NCBI RefSeq assembly: GCF_902506605.1
Contig: NZ_LR733979.1
Location: forward strand, 827,064 to 891,063
Length of the DNA: 64,000 nt
Source of the DNA: Sphingomonas sp. AX6
Lineage (GTDB): Bacteria; Pseudomonadota; Alphaproteobacteria; Sphingomonadales; Sphingomonadaceae
Direction: 5' to 3'
This document shows, one piece after another, positions 8,297 through 17,370 of the stretch. The position numbers and the translations under genes were made by a program. Below the pieces are notes generated by a model, which saw only the letters and a list, made by a program, of their open reading frames with translations, did no database searches and was not told where the DNA came from. Positions within the stretch are counted from its first letter, which is position 1; every line of letters begins with the position of its first letter.

Positions 8297-9976
8297 ATGA
8301 CCGAGATGTTGGGTGCTCGGGCCTTTCAAGCCGAACAAGAGACCGACGTCGAGCCCGGCGCCGGACCGAAGAGCTTTTCGCCCCAGCCGATCGGCAGCGT
8401 GTTTGAAATCACCGGCTCGTCGAGCCGTGTGCTGTTCGACGCCGAAACGCTGACCGAATTGTCGAACCATGCCGATCCGGCGCTGGGGAATGCCGGCACC
8501 GTCGGCAGCCAGGTCAAGATGCGGATCGGCAATGTCTGGCTGATCGCCAGCGTCCGTTCGCTGCGCATCGCCGACAACTCCCCCTATCATATCGCCGCAC
8601 AGGTCGATTTTCTGGGGGAAGGCGATGAGGAGCGGCTGACCGGAAAGCTCTATCATTTCCGCCGCGGTGTCACCCGCTATCCGGTTCCGGGCACGCCGGT
8701 CTATCCGGTGTCGAGCGCAGACCTGAAACAGATTTACGCGGCCGAGAACAGGGCGCATATCGAAGTCGGGATGGTGCATCCCTCGCGCGACATCCGCGCT
8801 GCGCTCTACGTCGACGCGTTGCTCGGCAAACATTTCGCGCTGCTGGGATCGACCGGCACCGGCAAATCGACCGCCGCTGCGTTGATCCTGCACCGCATCT
8901 GCGACCTCGCGCCGCAAGGCCATATCGTGATGATCGATCCGCACGGCGAATATGCCGCGGCGTTTCGCGGCAACGGCGCGATCTATGATTCGTCCAATCT
9001 GGCGATGCCGTACTGGCTGATGAATTTCGAGGAACATTGCGAGGTGTTCCTGACCACGCATGGCGACGAGCGTCAGATCGATGCCGACATCCTTGCCAAA
9101 TGCCTGCTTGCCGCGCGCAGCAAGAACCGGCTGGCGACCGAAATGGGCAAGATGACGGTCGATTCGCCGATCCCCTATCTGCTCAGCGACCTGTCCAACC
9201 TGATCCAGCTCGAAATGGGCAAGCTCGACCGTGCGGGCGAGACCGCGCCCTATCTGCGGATCAAAACCAAGATCGACGAAATCAAGGCCGATCCGCGTTA
9301 TGCGTTCATGTTCTCAGGGATGCTCGTCGCCGACACGATGGCCGAGTTCCTGAGCCGGGTTTTTCGCCTGCCGTCGCAGGGCAAGCCGATCTCGATCATC
9401 GACGTGTCGGGCGTGCCCAACGAAATCACCTCGGTGGTGGTCGCGGTGCTCAGCCGTCTCGTCTTCGACTATGCGATCTGGGCGCGCAACGAGCCGCAAC
9501 GCCCGATCCTGCTGGTCTGCGAAGAGGCGCATCGCTACGTTCCCAACGAACGCAATTCCGACGAAAGCTCGGTTGGACGCATCCTCAGCCGCATCGCCAA
9601 GGAAGGCCGCAAATACGGCGTCTCGTTGGGCCTCATCACCCAACGTCCGTCCGATCTCGCCGAAGGCGTGCTGTCGCAGTGCGGCACGATCATCTCGATG
9701 CGACTGAACAATGATCGCGACCAGGCCTATGTTCGCGCAGCCATGCCCGAAGGCGCACGCGGTTTTCTCGATTCGATCCCCGCGCTGCGCAACCGCGAAT
9801 GCATCATTTGCGGTGAAGGCGTTGCGACGCCGATGCGCGTGGTATTCGACAATCTCGAAGAATCGCGGCGTCCGGCCTCGGGTGACCCGCTATTCAGCGA
9901 GTTGTGGCGCGATACCGGCGGCGAAGAGGATATTCTGGGCCGCACCATCCGCCGCTGGCGCTTGCAGGGGCGATAG
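8297..9976 (+). CDS. HerA-like ATPase (DUF87 domain)
   Basis: A 559-residue FtsK/HerA-superfamily ATPase. An N-terminal HAS-barrel-like region (about 30-140) is followed by Walker A GSTGTGKS (184-191), a segment resembling the DPHGEY motif of HerA, and Walker B LLVCEEAHRY (about 410-420). A C-terminal sensor region contains ITQRPSDLAEGVLSQ. HerA hexamers pump DNA and usually partner with the NurA nuclease or other nucleases. No nuclease gene lies next to it, so it is an orphan here. Such lone DUF87 proteins are common in alphaproteobacteria; the cellular role is uncertain. Confidence 0.87.
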   Translation: MTEMLGARAFQAEQETDVEPGAGPKSFSPQPIGSVFEITGSSSRVLFDAETLTELSNHADPALGNAGTVGSQVKMRIGNVWLIASVRSLRIADNSPYHIAAQVDFLGEGDEERLTGKLYHFRRGVTRYPVPGTPVYPVSSADLKQIYAAENRAHIEVGMVHPSRDIRAALYVDALLGKHFALLGSTGTGKSTAAALILHRICDLAPQGHIVMIDPHGEYAAAFRGNGAIYDSSNLAMPYWLMNFEEHCEVFLTTHGDERQIDADILAKCLLAARSKNRLATEMGKMTVDSPIPYLLSDLSNLIQLEMGKLDRAGETAPYLRIKTKIDEIKADPRYAFMFSGMLVADTMAEFLSRVFRLPSQGKPISIIDVSGVPNEITSVVVAVLSRLVFDYAIWARNEPQRPILLVCEEAHRYVPNERNSDESSVGRILSRIAKEGRKYGVSLGLITQRPSDLAEGVLSQCGTIISMRLNNDRDQAYVRAAMPEGARGFLDSIPALRNRECIICGEGVATPMRVVFDNLEESRRPASGDPLFSELWRDTGGEEDILGRTIRRWRLQGR

Positions 9977-10041
9977 GGCGACGCATCATCGCAGTGGAAG
10001 ACGGGGAATGTGGTCCGGGGCGAAAAGGCGCATCGCGATCA

Positions 10042-10779
10042 TCACCGCGCCGCGGGCAGCCAGCTCAGGTCCAGCCCCTCGAACCGGTCGACATAGTTCG
10101 ACGCTTGCGCCAGCGCCGCATCGTCGAGCAGCCGCACCTTGCCGCCAGTCCGCGCGATCATGCCGTCGTCCTCCAACTGGCGGAGCATCCGGTTGACGTG
10201 CACTGCGGTCAGGCCGGTCGCGTCGCCGATTTCCTCTTGCGTCAGTCCCAGCGTGAATTCGTCGACAATCGACTTGTCGGTCGTGCGCTGGCGGTTGCGC
10301 AGTTCCAGCAGCAATGCCCCCACCCGCGCCTTGGCCGATGTTCGGCCCAGCGATGCGAGTCGATCGGTCAGCGACACCCGCTCGATCTGGCTGACGACAT
10401 AGATCAGCCCCGCAACCCGCGGATGCGCCGCGGTCAGCACCGAAAAAGCGTTCTTGTCGAACGGGCACACTGTCGCTTCGCTCAGCGCAGTCAGCGTTTC
10501 GGGCGCGTCGCGATAGGCGAGCGCCGCGGTGCCGATCATGTCGCCGGGAAACAGAAAGCGAAGAATCTGCCGGCTGCCATCGTCGAGCAGCACCGAACTC
10601 ATCATCACGCCCTTGCGCAGCACGAACAATTCTTCGGCCGATTCGTTTTCGCGTTGCAGTGTCGCACCGCGCCGCAACACGCGCTGACGCTCCTCCAGAC
10701 GGTCAAGCGCCTTGTGCTCGCTATCGGTCAAATCGACGAGCGAACCCAGAATCTCTGCAAAACAACTCGACGATCCCAC
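10042..10779 (-). CDS. Crp/Fnr family transcriptional regulator
   Basis: A 245-residue CRP/FNR-type regulator with an N-terminal cyclic-nucleotide-binding fold (ELFVLRKGVMM, FLFPGDMIG) and a C-terminal winged helix with LTQEEIGDATGLTAVHVNRM as recognition helices. The N-terminal cysteine cluster of a [4Fe-4S] FNR is missing, so it is probably not an oxygen sensor of FNR type. The GTG at 10779 is preceded by GGGGGAAG at a short distance; a TTG ten codons upstream is possible. Divergent from murA. A half-conserved Crp/Fnr-like box lies between them at 10834-10847. Confidence 0.9.
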   Translation of the reverse strand: MGSSSCFAEILGSLVDLTDSEHKALDRLEERQRVLRRGATLQRENESAEELFVLRKGVMMSSVLLDDGSRQILRFLFPGDMIGTAALAYRDAPETLTALSEATVCPFDKNAFSVLTAAHPRVAGLIYVVSQIERVSLTDRLASLGRTSAKARVGALLLELRNRQRTTDKSIVDEFTLGLTQEEIGDATGLTAVHVNRMLRQLEDDGMIARTGGKVRLLDDAALAQASNYVDRFEGLDLSWLPAAR

Positions 10780-10833
10780 GCGACTTCCCCCACCCGATTT
10801 CAACCGCAACAGCAGCGTAACGACTTCGATGCA

Positions 10834-10847
10834 TTAAAGTCGATCAA
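10834..10847. promoter_or_regulatory. Weak candidate Crp/Fnr box
   Basis: TTAAA-N4-ATCAA in the divergent region between the Crp/Fnr regulator and murA matches one full half-site of the FNR/FixK consensus TTGAT-N4-ATCAA, and only 3 of 5 positions of the other. It could be an autoregulatory site; weak evidence. Confidence 0.25.
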
Positions 10848-10915
10848 GTTCAGTCTGATACCGTCCCCGTTATGCCGCCCTTGCGCGACCATGCGCAAAC
10901 GATAGAAGCTGCCCA

Positions 10916-12199
10916 ATGGACAGAATTCTCATTCGTGGCGGCAATCGCCTATCCGGTCGCATCGCGATTTCGGGCGCCAAGAACTCCGCGCTGACCCTTA
11001 TGCCATGCGCGCTGCTCACTGACGAGCCGCTAACGCTGCGCAATCTTCCGCGGCTCGCCGATGTCGACGGGTTCGGGCATCTGCTCAACCAGCTCGGCGT
11101 ATCGACCATGGTCGAGGGCGCTCGGCCGGAGGATTTCGGGCGCGTCATGACGATGCGCGCCCAGCGGCTGACGTCGAGCGTCGCGCCCTATGACATCGTG
11201 CGAAAGATGCGCGCGTCGATCCTGGTGCTGGGGCCGCTGCTGGGGCGTGCAGGCGAGGCAACCGTGTCGCTTCCCGGTGGCTGTGCCATCGGCAACCGCC
11301 CGATCGACCTTCACCTCAAGGCGCTCGAAGGGCTGGGCGCGGAAATCGAACTGGCGGCGGGTTACGTCAAGGCAACAGCGCCGGGCGGACGCTTGCCGGG
11401 TGGTCGAGTCAGCTTCCCGATCGTGTCGGTCGGTGCGACCGAAAATGCGCTGATGGCGGCGGTGACCGCCAGTGGCGGCAGCGTCATCGAAAACGCCGCG
11501 CGTGAACCCGAAATCATCGACCTGTGCAATTTGCTGGTCGCGATGGGCGCGTCGATCTCCGGCATCGGTACCGAGACGATCGAGATCGAGGGACGCGACC
11601 GCCTCCACGGTGCGACCTACCGGGTGATGTCCGACCGGATCGAGGCGGGCAGCTATGCCTGTGCCGCGGCGATCACCGGCGGCGCGCTCGAACTGATGGG
11701 GGCTAACTCCACCGAGATGCGCGCGACGATCGATGCGCTGCGGAATGCAGGCGTGACGGTCGAAGAACGCAAGGACTCGCTGTTCGTCGAAGCATCGGGC
11801 GGGATGCGCGGCATCAACCTGTCGACCTCGCCCTATCCGGGCTTCGCCACCGACATGCAGGCGCAGTTCATGGCGATGCTGTGCCTGGCAGAGGGCGCCA
11901 GCATCTTGACCGAGACGATTTTCGAAAACCGCTACATGCACGTCCCCGAACTCGCGCGGATGGGCGCGGACATTACCGTCAGCGGCAGGTCAGCAGTAGT
12001 GCGCGGCGTGGCTGGGTTGGTCGGCGCGCCCGTGATGGCCACCGACTTGCGCGCCTCGATGAGCCTGATCCTCGCCGGATTGGTCGCCAAGGGTGAAACC
12101 CAGGTCGGGCGCATCTATCACCTCGACCGCGGATATGAGCGGCTGGAGGAAAAGCTCCAGGCCGTGGGTGCGGATATCGAACGCGTCGGGGATGGGTGA
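10916..12199 (+). CDS. murA: UDP-N-acetylglucosamine 1-carboxyvinyltransferase MurA
   Basis: The first committed step of peptidoglycan synthesis: transfers enolpyruvate from PEP to UDP-GlcNAc in the cytosol. At 427 residues it has full family length. It shows the N-terminal [13 protein letters not shown] with Lys22 and the loop [15 protein letters not shown] carrying catalytic Cys123, which is also the fosfomycin target in this family. The late [14 protein letters not shown] segment and the C-terminal [11 protein letters not shown] are also present. It stands alone, divergent from the Crp/Fnr gene and followed by a paired-stem repeat. Confidence 0.97.
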   Translation: MDRILIRGGNRLSGRIAISGAKNSALTLMPCALLTDEPLTLRNLPRLADVDGFGHLLNQLGVSTMVEGARPEDFGRVMTMRAQRLTSSVAPYDIVRKMRASILVLGPLLGRAGEATVSLPGGCAIGNRPIDLHLKALEGLGAEIELAAGYVKATAPGGRLPGGRVSFPIVSVGATENALMAAVTASGGSVIENAAREPEIIDLCNLLVAMGASISGIGTETIEIEGRDRLHGATYRVMSDRIEAGSYACAAAITGGALELMGANSTEMRATIDALRNAGVTVEERKDSLFVEASGGMRGINLSTSPYPGFATDMQAQFMAMLCLAEGASILTETIFENRYMHVPELARMGADITVSGRSAVVRGVAGLVGAPVMATDLRASMSLILAGLVAKGETQVGRIYHLDRGYERLEEKLQAVGADIERVGDG

Positions 12200-12216
12200 C
12201 ACCCTGACCTCTCAAC

Positions 12217-12293
12217 CCGTTCGTTTCGAGCGACGTCGAGCAACGCTTACACGCGCCTAGCGCACGTTTCTCGACTTCGCTCGAAACGAACGG
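12217..12293. repeat. Paired-stem intergenic repeat, CGTTTCGAGC type
   Basis: A long inverted repeat with left arm CCGTTCGTTTCGAGCGACG and right arm ending GCTCGAAACGAACGG. It lies between the convergent murA and DUF885 genes. Further copies are at 29396, 34080, 40697 and 49626. It resembles sphingomonad REP-like elements and may terminate transcription from both sides. Confidence 0.85.
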
Positions 12294-12341
12294 AAGAGGA
12301 GCGGTCGGCATTCAAACCAACCGCTCCCTGGCCGCCGTCCG

Positions 12342-14177
12342 TCAGCCGCGCTTCTCCGCGATATATGCGTCCACCTGCGCCTCAAGCACATCGAGCGGGA
12401 GGGCACCGTTCGACAACACGACTTCGTGGAAATCGCGGATGTCGAAGCGCGACCCCAGTTGCTGTTCGGCGCGCGCGCGTAGTTCGGCGATCTTCAATTG
12501 GCCGATCATGTAGCTCGTCGCCTGGCCCGGCCAGTTGATGTAGCGATCGACCTCGCGCTCGATATCGAGCTGCGACAGCGACGAATTGTCGCGGAAATAT
12601 TTGATTGCCTGGTCGCGCGTCCAGCGTTTGGAATGGATGCCCGTATCGGTCACCAGCCGAATAGCGCGCCAGATCTGGAGCGAGAGCATTCCGAATTCCG
12701 AATAGGGATCGCTATACGCGCCCATCTCCTTCGCCAGCCGCTCGGTGTAGAGGCCCCAGCCTTCGGTATAGGCGCTGTTGCCCCCGCGGGTGCGGAATTT
12801 GGGCAGGCCGGTCAGTTCCTGTGCACGTGCGATCTGGAAATGGTGGCCGGGGGCGGCTTCGTGGACCGCGATCCCCTCCAATTGGACCTTTTGCACCTGG
12901 TTCATGTCAGCAAGGTTGGTGTAGTAGATGCCAGGCCGCGATCCGTCGGGCGCGGGGCGGTTGTAGAACGCGACCGGCGCGGTGCCTTCGCGCCATTTCT
13001 CGACCGCGCGCACCTCAAGTGCGGCCTTGGGCAGCACGCTGAAATAGCGGGGTGCCGCGGCCATCATTTGCGCAACGATCGCCCGCGCATCGGTCAGATA
13101 TTCCTCGCGACCCGCCTCGGTGTTGGGATATTTGAATTTGGGATTTGTTCGGATTTCGTCGAAGAACTCAGGCAGGCTGCCCTGAAAGCCCACGCGGGTC
13201 TTGATCGCTTCCATTTCCTGGCGGATCGACGCGACCTGTTGCAGCCCGACCTGGTGGATTTGGTCGGCGGTCATGTCGGTGGTGGTGAAGTTCATCAGCT
13301 GGTTGGCGTAATAGGCATCGCCGCCGGGTATGTTCCAGATGCCCTGATTGCCCTTCGACTTGGGCTCGATCTCGTCGAGCACCGCAAACAGCGTGTCGAA
13401 CCCGCGCTTGAATTCGCCGGTCAGCGCCGCGCTGGCGTCCGCGATCAGCTTGTCCTTTGTCGCCTGGGGCGCGTCGAGCGCGGTCACCTTCTTGCGGAAA
13501 TCGGCGAGCAACGTCGAATCGGCACCGCTGGTGAAAGGCGCCCCGGCGATAACCTTTTTCGCGTCGGACCGCGCAGGGGCGAACACCATTTTCGGTGGCA
13601 CGATACCCAGGCTCGCCTGGTCGCGCATATTGGCGGCGACTTCGCGCATCACGCGTTCGGTCTCGCGGATACGGCCGATATAGGCTTCCGCGTCCGAGAC
13701 CGTGTCGACTCGGTGGTTGTTGATCAGGAAGACGGGGATCGATCCCGCCGGGCTGCCGTTGGTGGACACCGGCCAGCCGAACTTGCGGAATTCCCAGCCG
13801 CGACGCGACCGTTCGACCGATTGTTCGTACAGCGTATAGCTCAACCGTGCACTCTGGCCGAGGCGATCGGGTGAGAAGTCCGCCTTCATCCCCGCCAGCG
13901 TCCGCTCGGCAAGGTCCAGCCGCTGCTTCTGCGCGGCTTCGGTATAGTCGTCGAGCTTGTCGTAATTGGTCTTCTGGCCCAGCGAAGTCTGCGCTTCCGG
14001 GCTCAGGGCGATCTGCTGGTCGTAAGCAGCGTCGAGATAGGCGGTAAGGCGCGCATCCTCCGCAGCGGTGTCGGCGGTGCCGGGTGCGGCGGCGGAGGTG
14101 GTCGGCGCGGTCTCCGCCATCGGCATGGTCGCGCAGCCCGCGAGCAGGGCAAAGGGAAGCAGATGGCGTGCGCGCAT
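12342..14177 (-). CDS. DUF885 family lipoprotein, putative metallopeptidase
   Basis: A 611-residue envelope protein with a lipoprotein signal (FALLAGC, modified Cys at about 15) followed by an Ala/Thr-rich linker and the DUF885 domain. The putative zinc site HEAAPGHHFQIA lies around residue 445, and the conserved WxLY pattern is visible as EGWGLYTERLA. Members of this family are annotated as peptidases, but few have been characterised. Full length with no disruption. It is flanked by repeats on both sides and followed by the M19 dipeptidase on the opposite side of the 14287 repeat. Confidence 0.88.
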   Translation of the reverse strand: MRARHLLPFALLAGCATMPMAETAPTTSAAAPGTADTAAEDARLTAYLDAAYDQQIALSPEAQTSLGQKTNYDKLDDYTEAAQKQRLDLAERTLAGMKADFSPDRLGQSARLSYTLYEQSVERSRRGWEFRKFGWPVSTNGSPAGSIPVFLINNHRVDTVSDAEAYIGRIRETERVMREVAANMRDQASLGIVPPKMVFAPARSDAKKVIAGAPFTSGADSTLLADFRKKVTALDAPQATKDKLIADASAALTGEFKRGFDTLFAVLDEIEPKSKGNQGIWNIPGGDAYYANQLMNFTTTDMTADQIHQVGLQQVASIRQEMEAIKTRVGFQGSLPEFFDEIRTNPKFKYPNTEAGREEYLTDARAIVAQMMAAAPRYFSVLPKAALEVRAVEKWREGTAPVAFYNRPAPDGSRPGIYYTNLADMNQVQKVQLEGIAVHEAAPGHHFQIARAQELTGLPKFRTRGGNSAYTEGWGLYTERLAKEMGAYSDPYSEFGMLSLQIWRAIRLVTDTGIHSKRWTRDQAIKYFRDNSSLSQLDIEREVDRYINWPGQATSYMIGQLKIAELRARAEQQLGSRFDIRDFHEVVLSNGALPLDVLEAQVDAYIAEKRG

Positions 14178-14286
14178 AGGGTGGTCCTCTCGATAGGGTT
14201 TGCCTGCCCGCGAACGGGGCGGCGTGATTGGGCGTGACGCTAGAGCGTGGCCGGTTTGGCCGCAAGGGTGGGGGCCACCATCACTT

Positions 14287-14392
14287 CGTCACCCCGGACT
14301 TGTTCCGGGGTCCACCGGGCGGCGAGGTAATCGGAAAAATTCCGTCGATGCGCAACCGGCTTAGTGGCCCCCCGAACAAGTCCGGGGTGACG
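14287..14392. repeat. Paired-stem intergenic repeat, CACCCCGGAC type
   Basis: Inverted arms CGTCACCCCGGACTTGTTC and GAACAAGTCCGGGGTGACG flank about 60 bp. It lies between the M19 dipeptidase and DUF885 genes, both on the minus strand. It shares the outer CGTCA/TGACG boundary with the copies at 1427, 32253, 46784 and 52000 but has a different stem. Confidence 0.85.
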
Positions 14393-14399
14393 GGGGGTT

Positions 14400-15614
14400 T
14401 TAGGGTTTCGCTAGCGAAGGCGGCTGCCCGGCCATCGACTTCGCAACCGCCTCTGCGCGCTCCATGACCCGCAGCACATTGCCGCTGGTCAGCTTGGCGA
14501 GTTGATCGTCGGTCCAGCCGCGTCGTGCGAGTTCGGCGAGCAGGACCGGCATCGAATCGACGCCCTCCATTCCGCGCGGTGACGTCCCGCTGATCCCGTC
14601 ATAATCGCCGCCCAGCCCGACATGGTCGTGGCCTGCAACGCGCGCGATGTGTGCGACGTGATCAGCGACTTGGGTCACGGTCACCGGCGGTTCGGGATTG
14701 GCGCGGTCCCAGTTCGAAAGATCGGCACCAGCGCCGCCCAGCCGGGTGCGTTCTGCATCGCGGCCATTGCTCCATGCGCGCCAGTCGGTGGAGAGAAAGG
14801 CGGGATAGACCGCAACCATCACCACCCCGCCATTGCCCGCAATCGCCCGAAGCAGATCGTCGGGGATGTTGCGCGGGTGGTCGGTCACCGCGCGGGCATT
14901 GGAATGCGACGCGATCACCGGCGCCTTGCTGGCCGCGATCGCCGCGCGCATCGCCGCGTCGGACACATGGCTGACATCGACCAGCATGTTCAGCCGGTTC
15001 ATCTCTGAAATCACCGCACGGCCGAAATCGGTCATCCCGCCCGCATTGCCAGCATCGCCGCTCGAATCGACCCAGCCGATACTCGCCGAATGGGTCAGGG
15101 TCATGTACCCGACGCCCATTGCCGCATATTCGCGCAGCACGCCCAGGCTGTCGTCGATCTGGTGGCCGCCCTCTACCCCCAGCATCGACGCGATCCTGCC
15201 CGCCTTCATCGCGGCGCGGACATCGGCGGCGGCACGCGCGAATTGCAGCCGGTCGGGGTGCGCGGCGACCATGCGGCGAACGATGTCGATCTGTTCCAGC
15301 GTCGCGGTGACGGCGTCCGCGCCCTTCATCGATGCAGGGACATAGACCGACCAGAATTGCCCGCCGACGCCCCCGCTCCGCATCCGCGCGAGATCGGTCT
15401 GGAGCGGCTTTGCGAGACGCGACGTATCGGCGGTCAAGTCGATCGCGGCCGGGTTCGACTCATATTGCTGGCGCAGCGCCCAGGGCAGGTCGTTATGCCC
15501 GTCGATCACCGGCGCGCGCTTCAACACGCGCTCGATCCGCGCCTTCATCGCCGGGTCGGGCCGCGGTGCGTCCTGCGCGGGCGCGAGAATAAGAGCGAGC
15601 GATGTAAGTAGCAT
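14400..15614 (-). CDS. Membrane dipeptidase (peptidase family M19)
   Basis: A 404-residue zinc dipeptidase of the renal-dipeptidase family, hydrolysing dipeptides. The signal peptide (1-14) suggests periplasmic or envelope location. The first metal motif DGHNDLPW (about 38-45), GVEGGHQI (the bridging acidic residue), LTHSASIGW and ASHSNARAV are all in the usual order. Length and motifs are complete. It probably shares a transcription unit with, or simply follows, the DUF885 peptidase upstream; the repeat between them may separate them. Confidence 0.93.
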   Translation of the reverse strand: MLLTSLALILAPAQDAPRPDPAMKARIERVLKRAPVIDGHNDLPWALRQQYESNPAAIDLTADTSRLAKPLQTDLARMRSGGVGGQFWSVYVPASMKGADAVTATLEQIDIVRRMVAAHPDRLQFARAAADVRAAMKAGRIASMLGVEGGHQIDDSLGVLREYAAMGVGYMTLTHSASIGWVDSSGDAGNAGGMTDFGRAVISEMNRLNMLVDVSHVSDAAMRAAIAASKAPVIASHSNARAVTDHPRNIPDDLLRAIAGNGGVVMVAVYPAFLSTDWRAWSNGRDAERTRLGGAGADLSNWDRANPEPPVTVTQVADHVAHIARVAGHDHVGLGGDYDGISGTSPRGMEGVDSMPVLLAELARRGWTDDQLAKLTSGNVLRVMERAEAVAKSMAGQPPSLAKP

Positions 15615-15678
15615 GGACGACCCCCCGAAGCGATGTTGAACCCAAGGTTCAGGGTCGCGGGCGCGGTGTCAACCGCCG

Positions 15679-16716
15679 TTAGTCGTCCTCATCCTCGAAC
15701 CCGACCAGATCGAGCGCGCGTGCCTTGATCTGGTGGAGCTGGCACCAATGGACCAATGCGTCCTCGCGGCCATGCGTCACCCACACTTCCTTGGGTGCGA
15801 CCTCTTTCAGCGTCGTCGTCAATTCGTCCCAATCGGCATGGTCCGACAGGATGATGGGGAGTTCGACGTTGCGTTGCCGCGCACGCTGGCGCACCCGCAT
15901 CCATCCGCTCGCCATCGCGGTGATCGGATCGGGCAGCCGCCGGGACCAGCGATCGTTGAGTGCGGAGGGCGGTGCCATCACGATCCGCCCCGCCAGCTCG
16001 CCCTTGGCAACGCCGGTCGCCGGGCGCAGCTCGCCCAGATCGACGCCATGTTCGACATACAAGTCGCACAATCGTTGGAGCGCGCCGTGGATGTAGATCG
16101 GATCGTCGAACCCCATGTCGCGCAACTCGCGGATCACCCGCTGCGCCTTGCCCAGTGCATAGGCACCGACGACGACACAGCGTTCCGGCTCGGCGCGCAA
16201 CGCGGCGAGCAATTTGTCCATCTCGTCATGCGTTTCGGGGTGACGGAACACCGGCAGGCCGAATGTCGCCTCCGTGACGAAGATGTCGCACGGCACCACT
16301 TCGAACCGCGCGCAGGTGGGGTCGGGGCGGCGCTTGTAATCGCCCGATACGACGACGCGTTCGCCCGCATGGTCGAGCACGATCTGCGCCGAACCGAGCA
16401 CATGGCCCGCGGGCACGAACCCGACATTGATCTCGCCCAAGCGCAGTGTCTCCCCATAGGCGACCGGATGCCCGTTCTGGTCGCCATAGCGCACCCCCAT
16501 GATCGCCAGCGTTTCGGGCGTCGCCCATACCTCGCCATGCCCTCCGCGCGCATGATCGGCGTGGCCATGGGTGATGAGCGCGCGCGGCACCGGCACCGAG
16601 GGATCGACCCAAGCATCGGCAGCGGGAAGGTAGATGCCCTGCGGATGCGGATCGACCCAATGCCCGAGCCGGTCGGGGGATCGTGGCTTGGTCGGTTTCG
16701 GGCGAGCGGCGGGCAT
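15679..16716 (-). CDS. Ligase-associated DNA exonuclease (MBL fold)
   Basis: A 345-residue metallo-beta-lactamase/beta-CASP-type nuclease of the ligase-associated DNA damage response group. The metal motif HGHADH is at 50-55, with further ligands in GHVLGSAQ, SGDYK and SDHADWDE. In many bacteria this gene forms a cluster with an ATP-dependent DNA ligase (LigC/LigB-like), an Lhr-like helicase and PdeM. Here the helicase (17371) and PdeM (20862) are near, but no ligase gene is present. The ATG at 16716 matches the usual N-terminus, although no strong Shine-Dalgarno is visible; the frame is open further upstream. Confidence 0.9.
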   Translation of the reverse strand: MPAARPKPTKPRSPDRLGHWVDPHPQGIYLPAADAWVDPSVPVPRALITHGHADHARGGHGEVWATPETLAIMGVRYGDQNGHPVAYGETLRLGEINVGFVPAGHVLGSAQIVLDHAGERVVVSGDYKRRPDPTCARFEVVPCDIFVTEATFGLPVFRHPETHDEMDKLLAALRAEPERCVVVGAYALGKAQRVIRELRDMGFDDPIYIHGALQRLCDLYVEHGVDLGELRPATGVAKGELAGRIVMAPPSALNDRWSRRLPDPITAMASGWMRVRQRARQRNVELPIILSDHADWDELTTTLKEVAPKEVWVTHGREDALVHWCQLHQIKARALDLVGFEDEDD

Positions 16717-16807
16717 CGCATTGATATGGGGTGCGTTTCGGCAAGACGCCAGCGGATCGAAAGCGCCGCGCGCTTCGTTGGGGCACGAACGATAAGGACC
16801 AACCACC

Positions 16808-17011
16808 ATGGCCGACACGAATCTCTGGGGCGTACTGACGATCCTCGGCCCCATCCTGCTCGCGGTCGCGATCATCTGGGCGATCCGCCACAACCGCGCC
16901 ACCCCGACGGAGGAAGCGCATACCGAAGCCGCGACGAAGCACATGTACAACGAACAGGCGCGCGACGACGGGATGCACCCCGAACGCAACAGCGACCGCC
17001 CCGCGCAATAG
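16808..17011 (+). CDS. Small single-helix membrane protein, copy 1
   Basis: A 67-residue protein with one membrane helix (about 7-25) followed by a polar tail with the motif ATKHMYNEQARDDGM. AAGGA lies about 10 nt before the ATG. It is similar along its whole length to the next gene (17135): both have HNRxTPxEEAxTE then ATxxMYxEQARDDGM. No known family recognised. The tail is conserved between the copies while the helix sequence differs, which points to selection on the tail. Confidence 0.8.
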   Translation: MADTNLWGVLTILGPILLAVAIIWAIRHNRATPTEEAHTEAATKHMYNEQARDDGMHPERNSDRPAQ

Positions 17012-17134
17012 CGTTCGGGCGATCCCCTAAAATGTGCGATACTCTGCCCCGCTGGCAAAGGACCAACGTGCCTGTCGGCATGAGTCGCATCCACGCGACC
17101 GCCGGTCCAGTCCGCCCGCATCGGGAGAAGATCG

Positions 17135-17305
17135 ATGGGCAGCACCTGGGTGGCACTGACGATCGTCGCGGGACTGGCCTTCATGGTCGCGATCGGCTGG
17201 GCGATGTCTCACAATCGCGGGACACCGGAAGAGGAAGCCGCGACCGAAGAGGCCACGCACCGCATGTATGACGAGCAGGCGCGCGACGACGGGATGATGC
17301 GATAG
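17135..17305 (+). CDS. Small single-helix membrane protein, copy 2
   Basis: A 56-residue protein, a tandem paralogue of the 67-residue gene at 16808. Membrane helix at about 6-24, then HNRGTPEEEAATEEATHRMYDEQARDDGMMR. GGGAGAAG ends about 5 nt before the ATG. The protein ends just after the shared DDGM motif, lacking the last ten or so residues of copy 1. The two copies lie between the divergent exonuclease and helicase genes of the ligase-associated repair set. Function unknown. Confidence 0.8.
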   Translation: MGSTWVALTIVAGLAFMVAIGWAMSHNRGTPEEEAATEEATHRMYDEQARDDGMMR

Positions 17306-17370
17306 GGTTTCTGGGTCGCTCCCCTCAGCCCGAACGGGGTTGGAGACAGGGCAGGAGTTGACCGAAATCG

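Noticed and set aside
8297..9976. HerA-based phage defence system
   Set aside because: No nuclease, Sir2 or other effector gene adjoins it; the neighbours are an exporter pair and a regulator.
12498..13874. 458-codon open frame opposite the DUF885 gene, and similar long frames opposite folD, argB and the MBL exonuclease
   Set aside because: No ribosome binding sites or family motifs, and they mirror real genes on the other strand.
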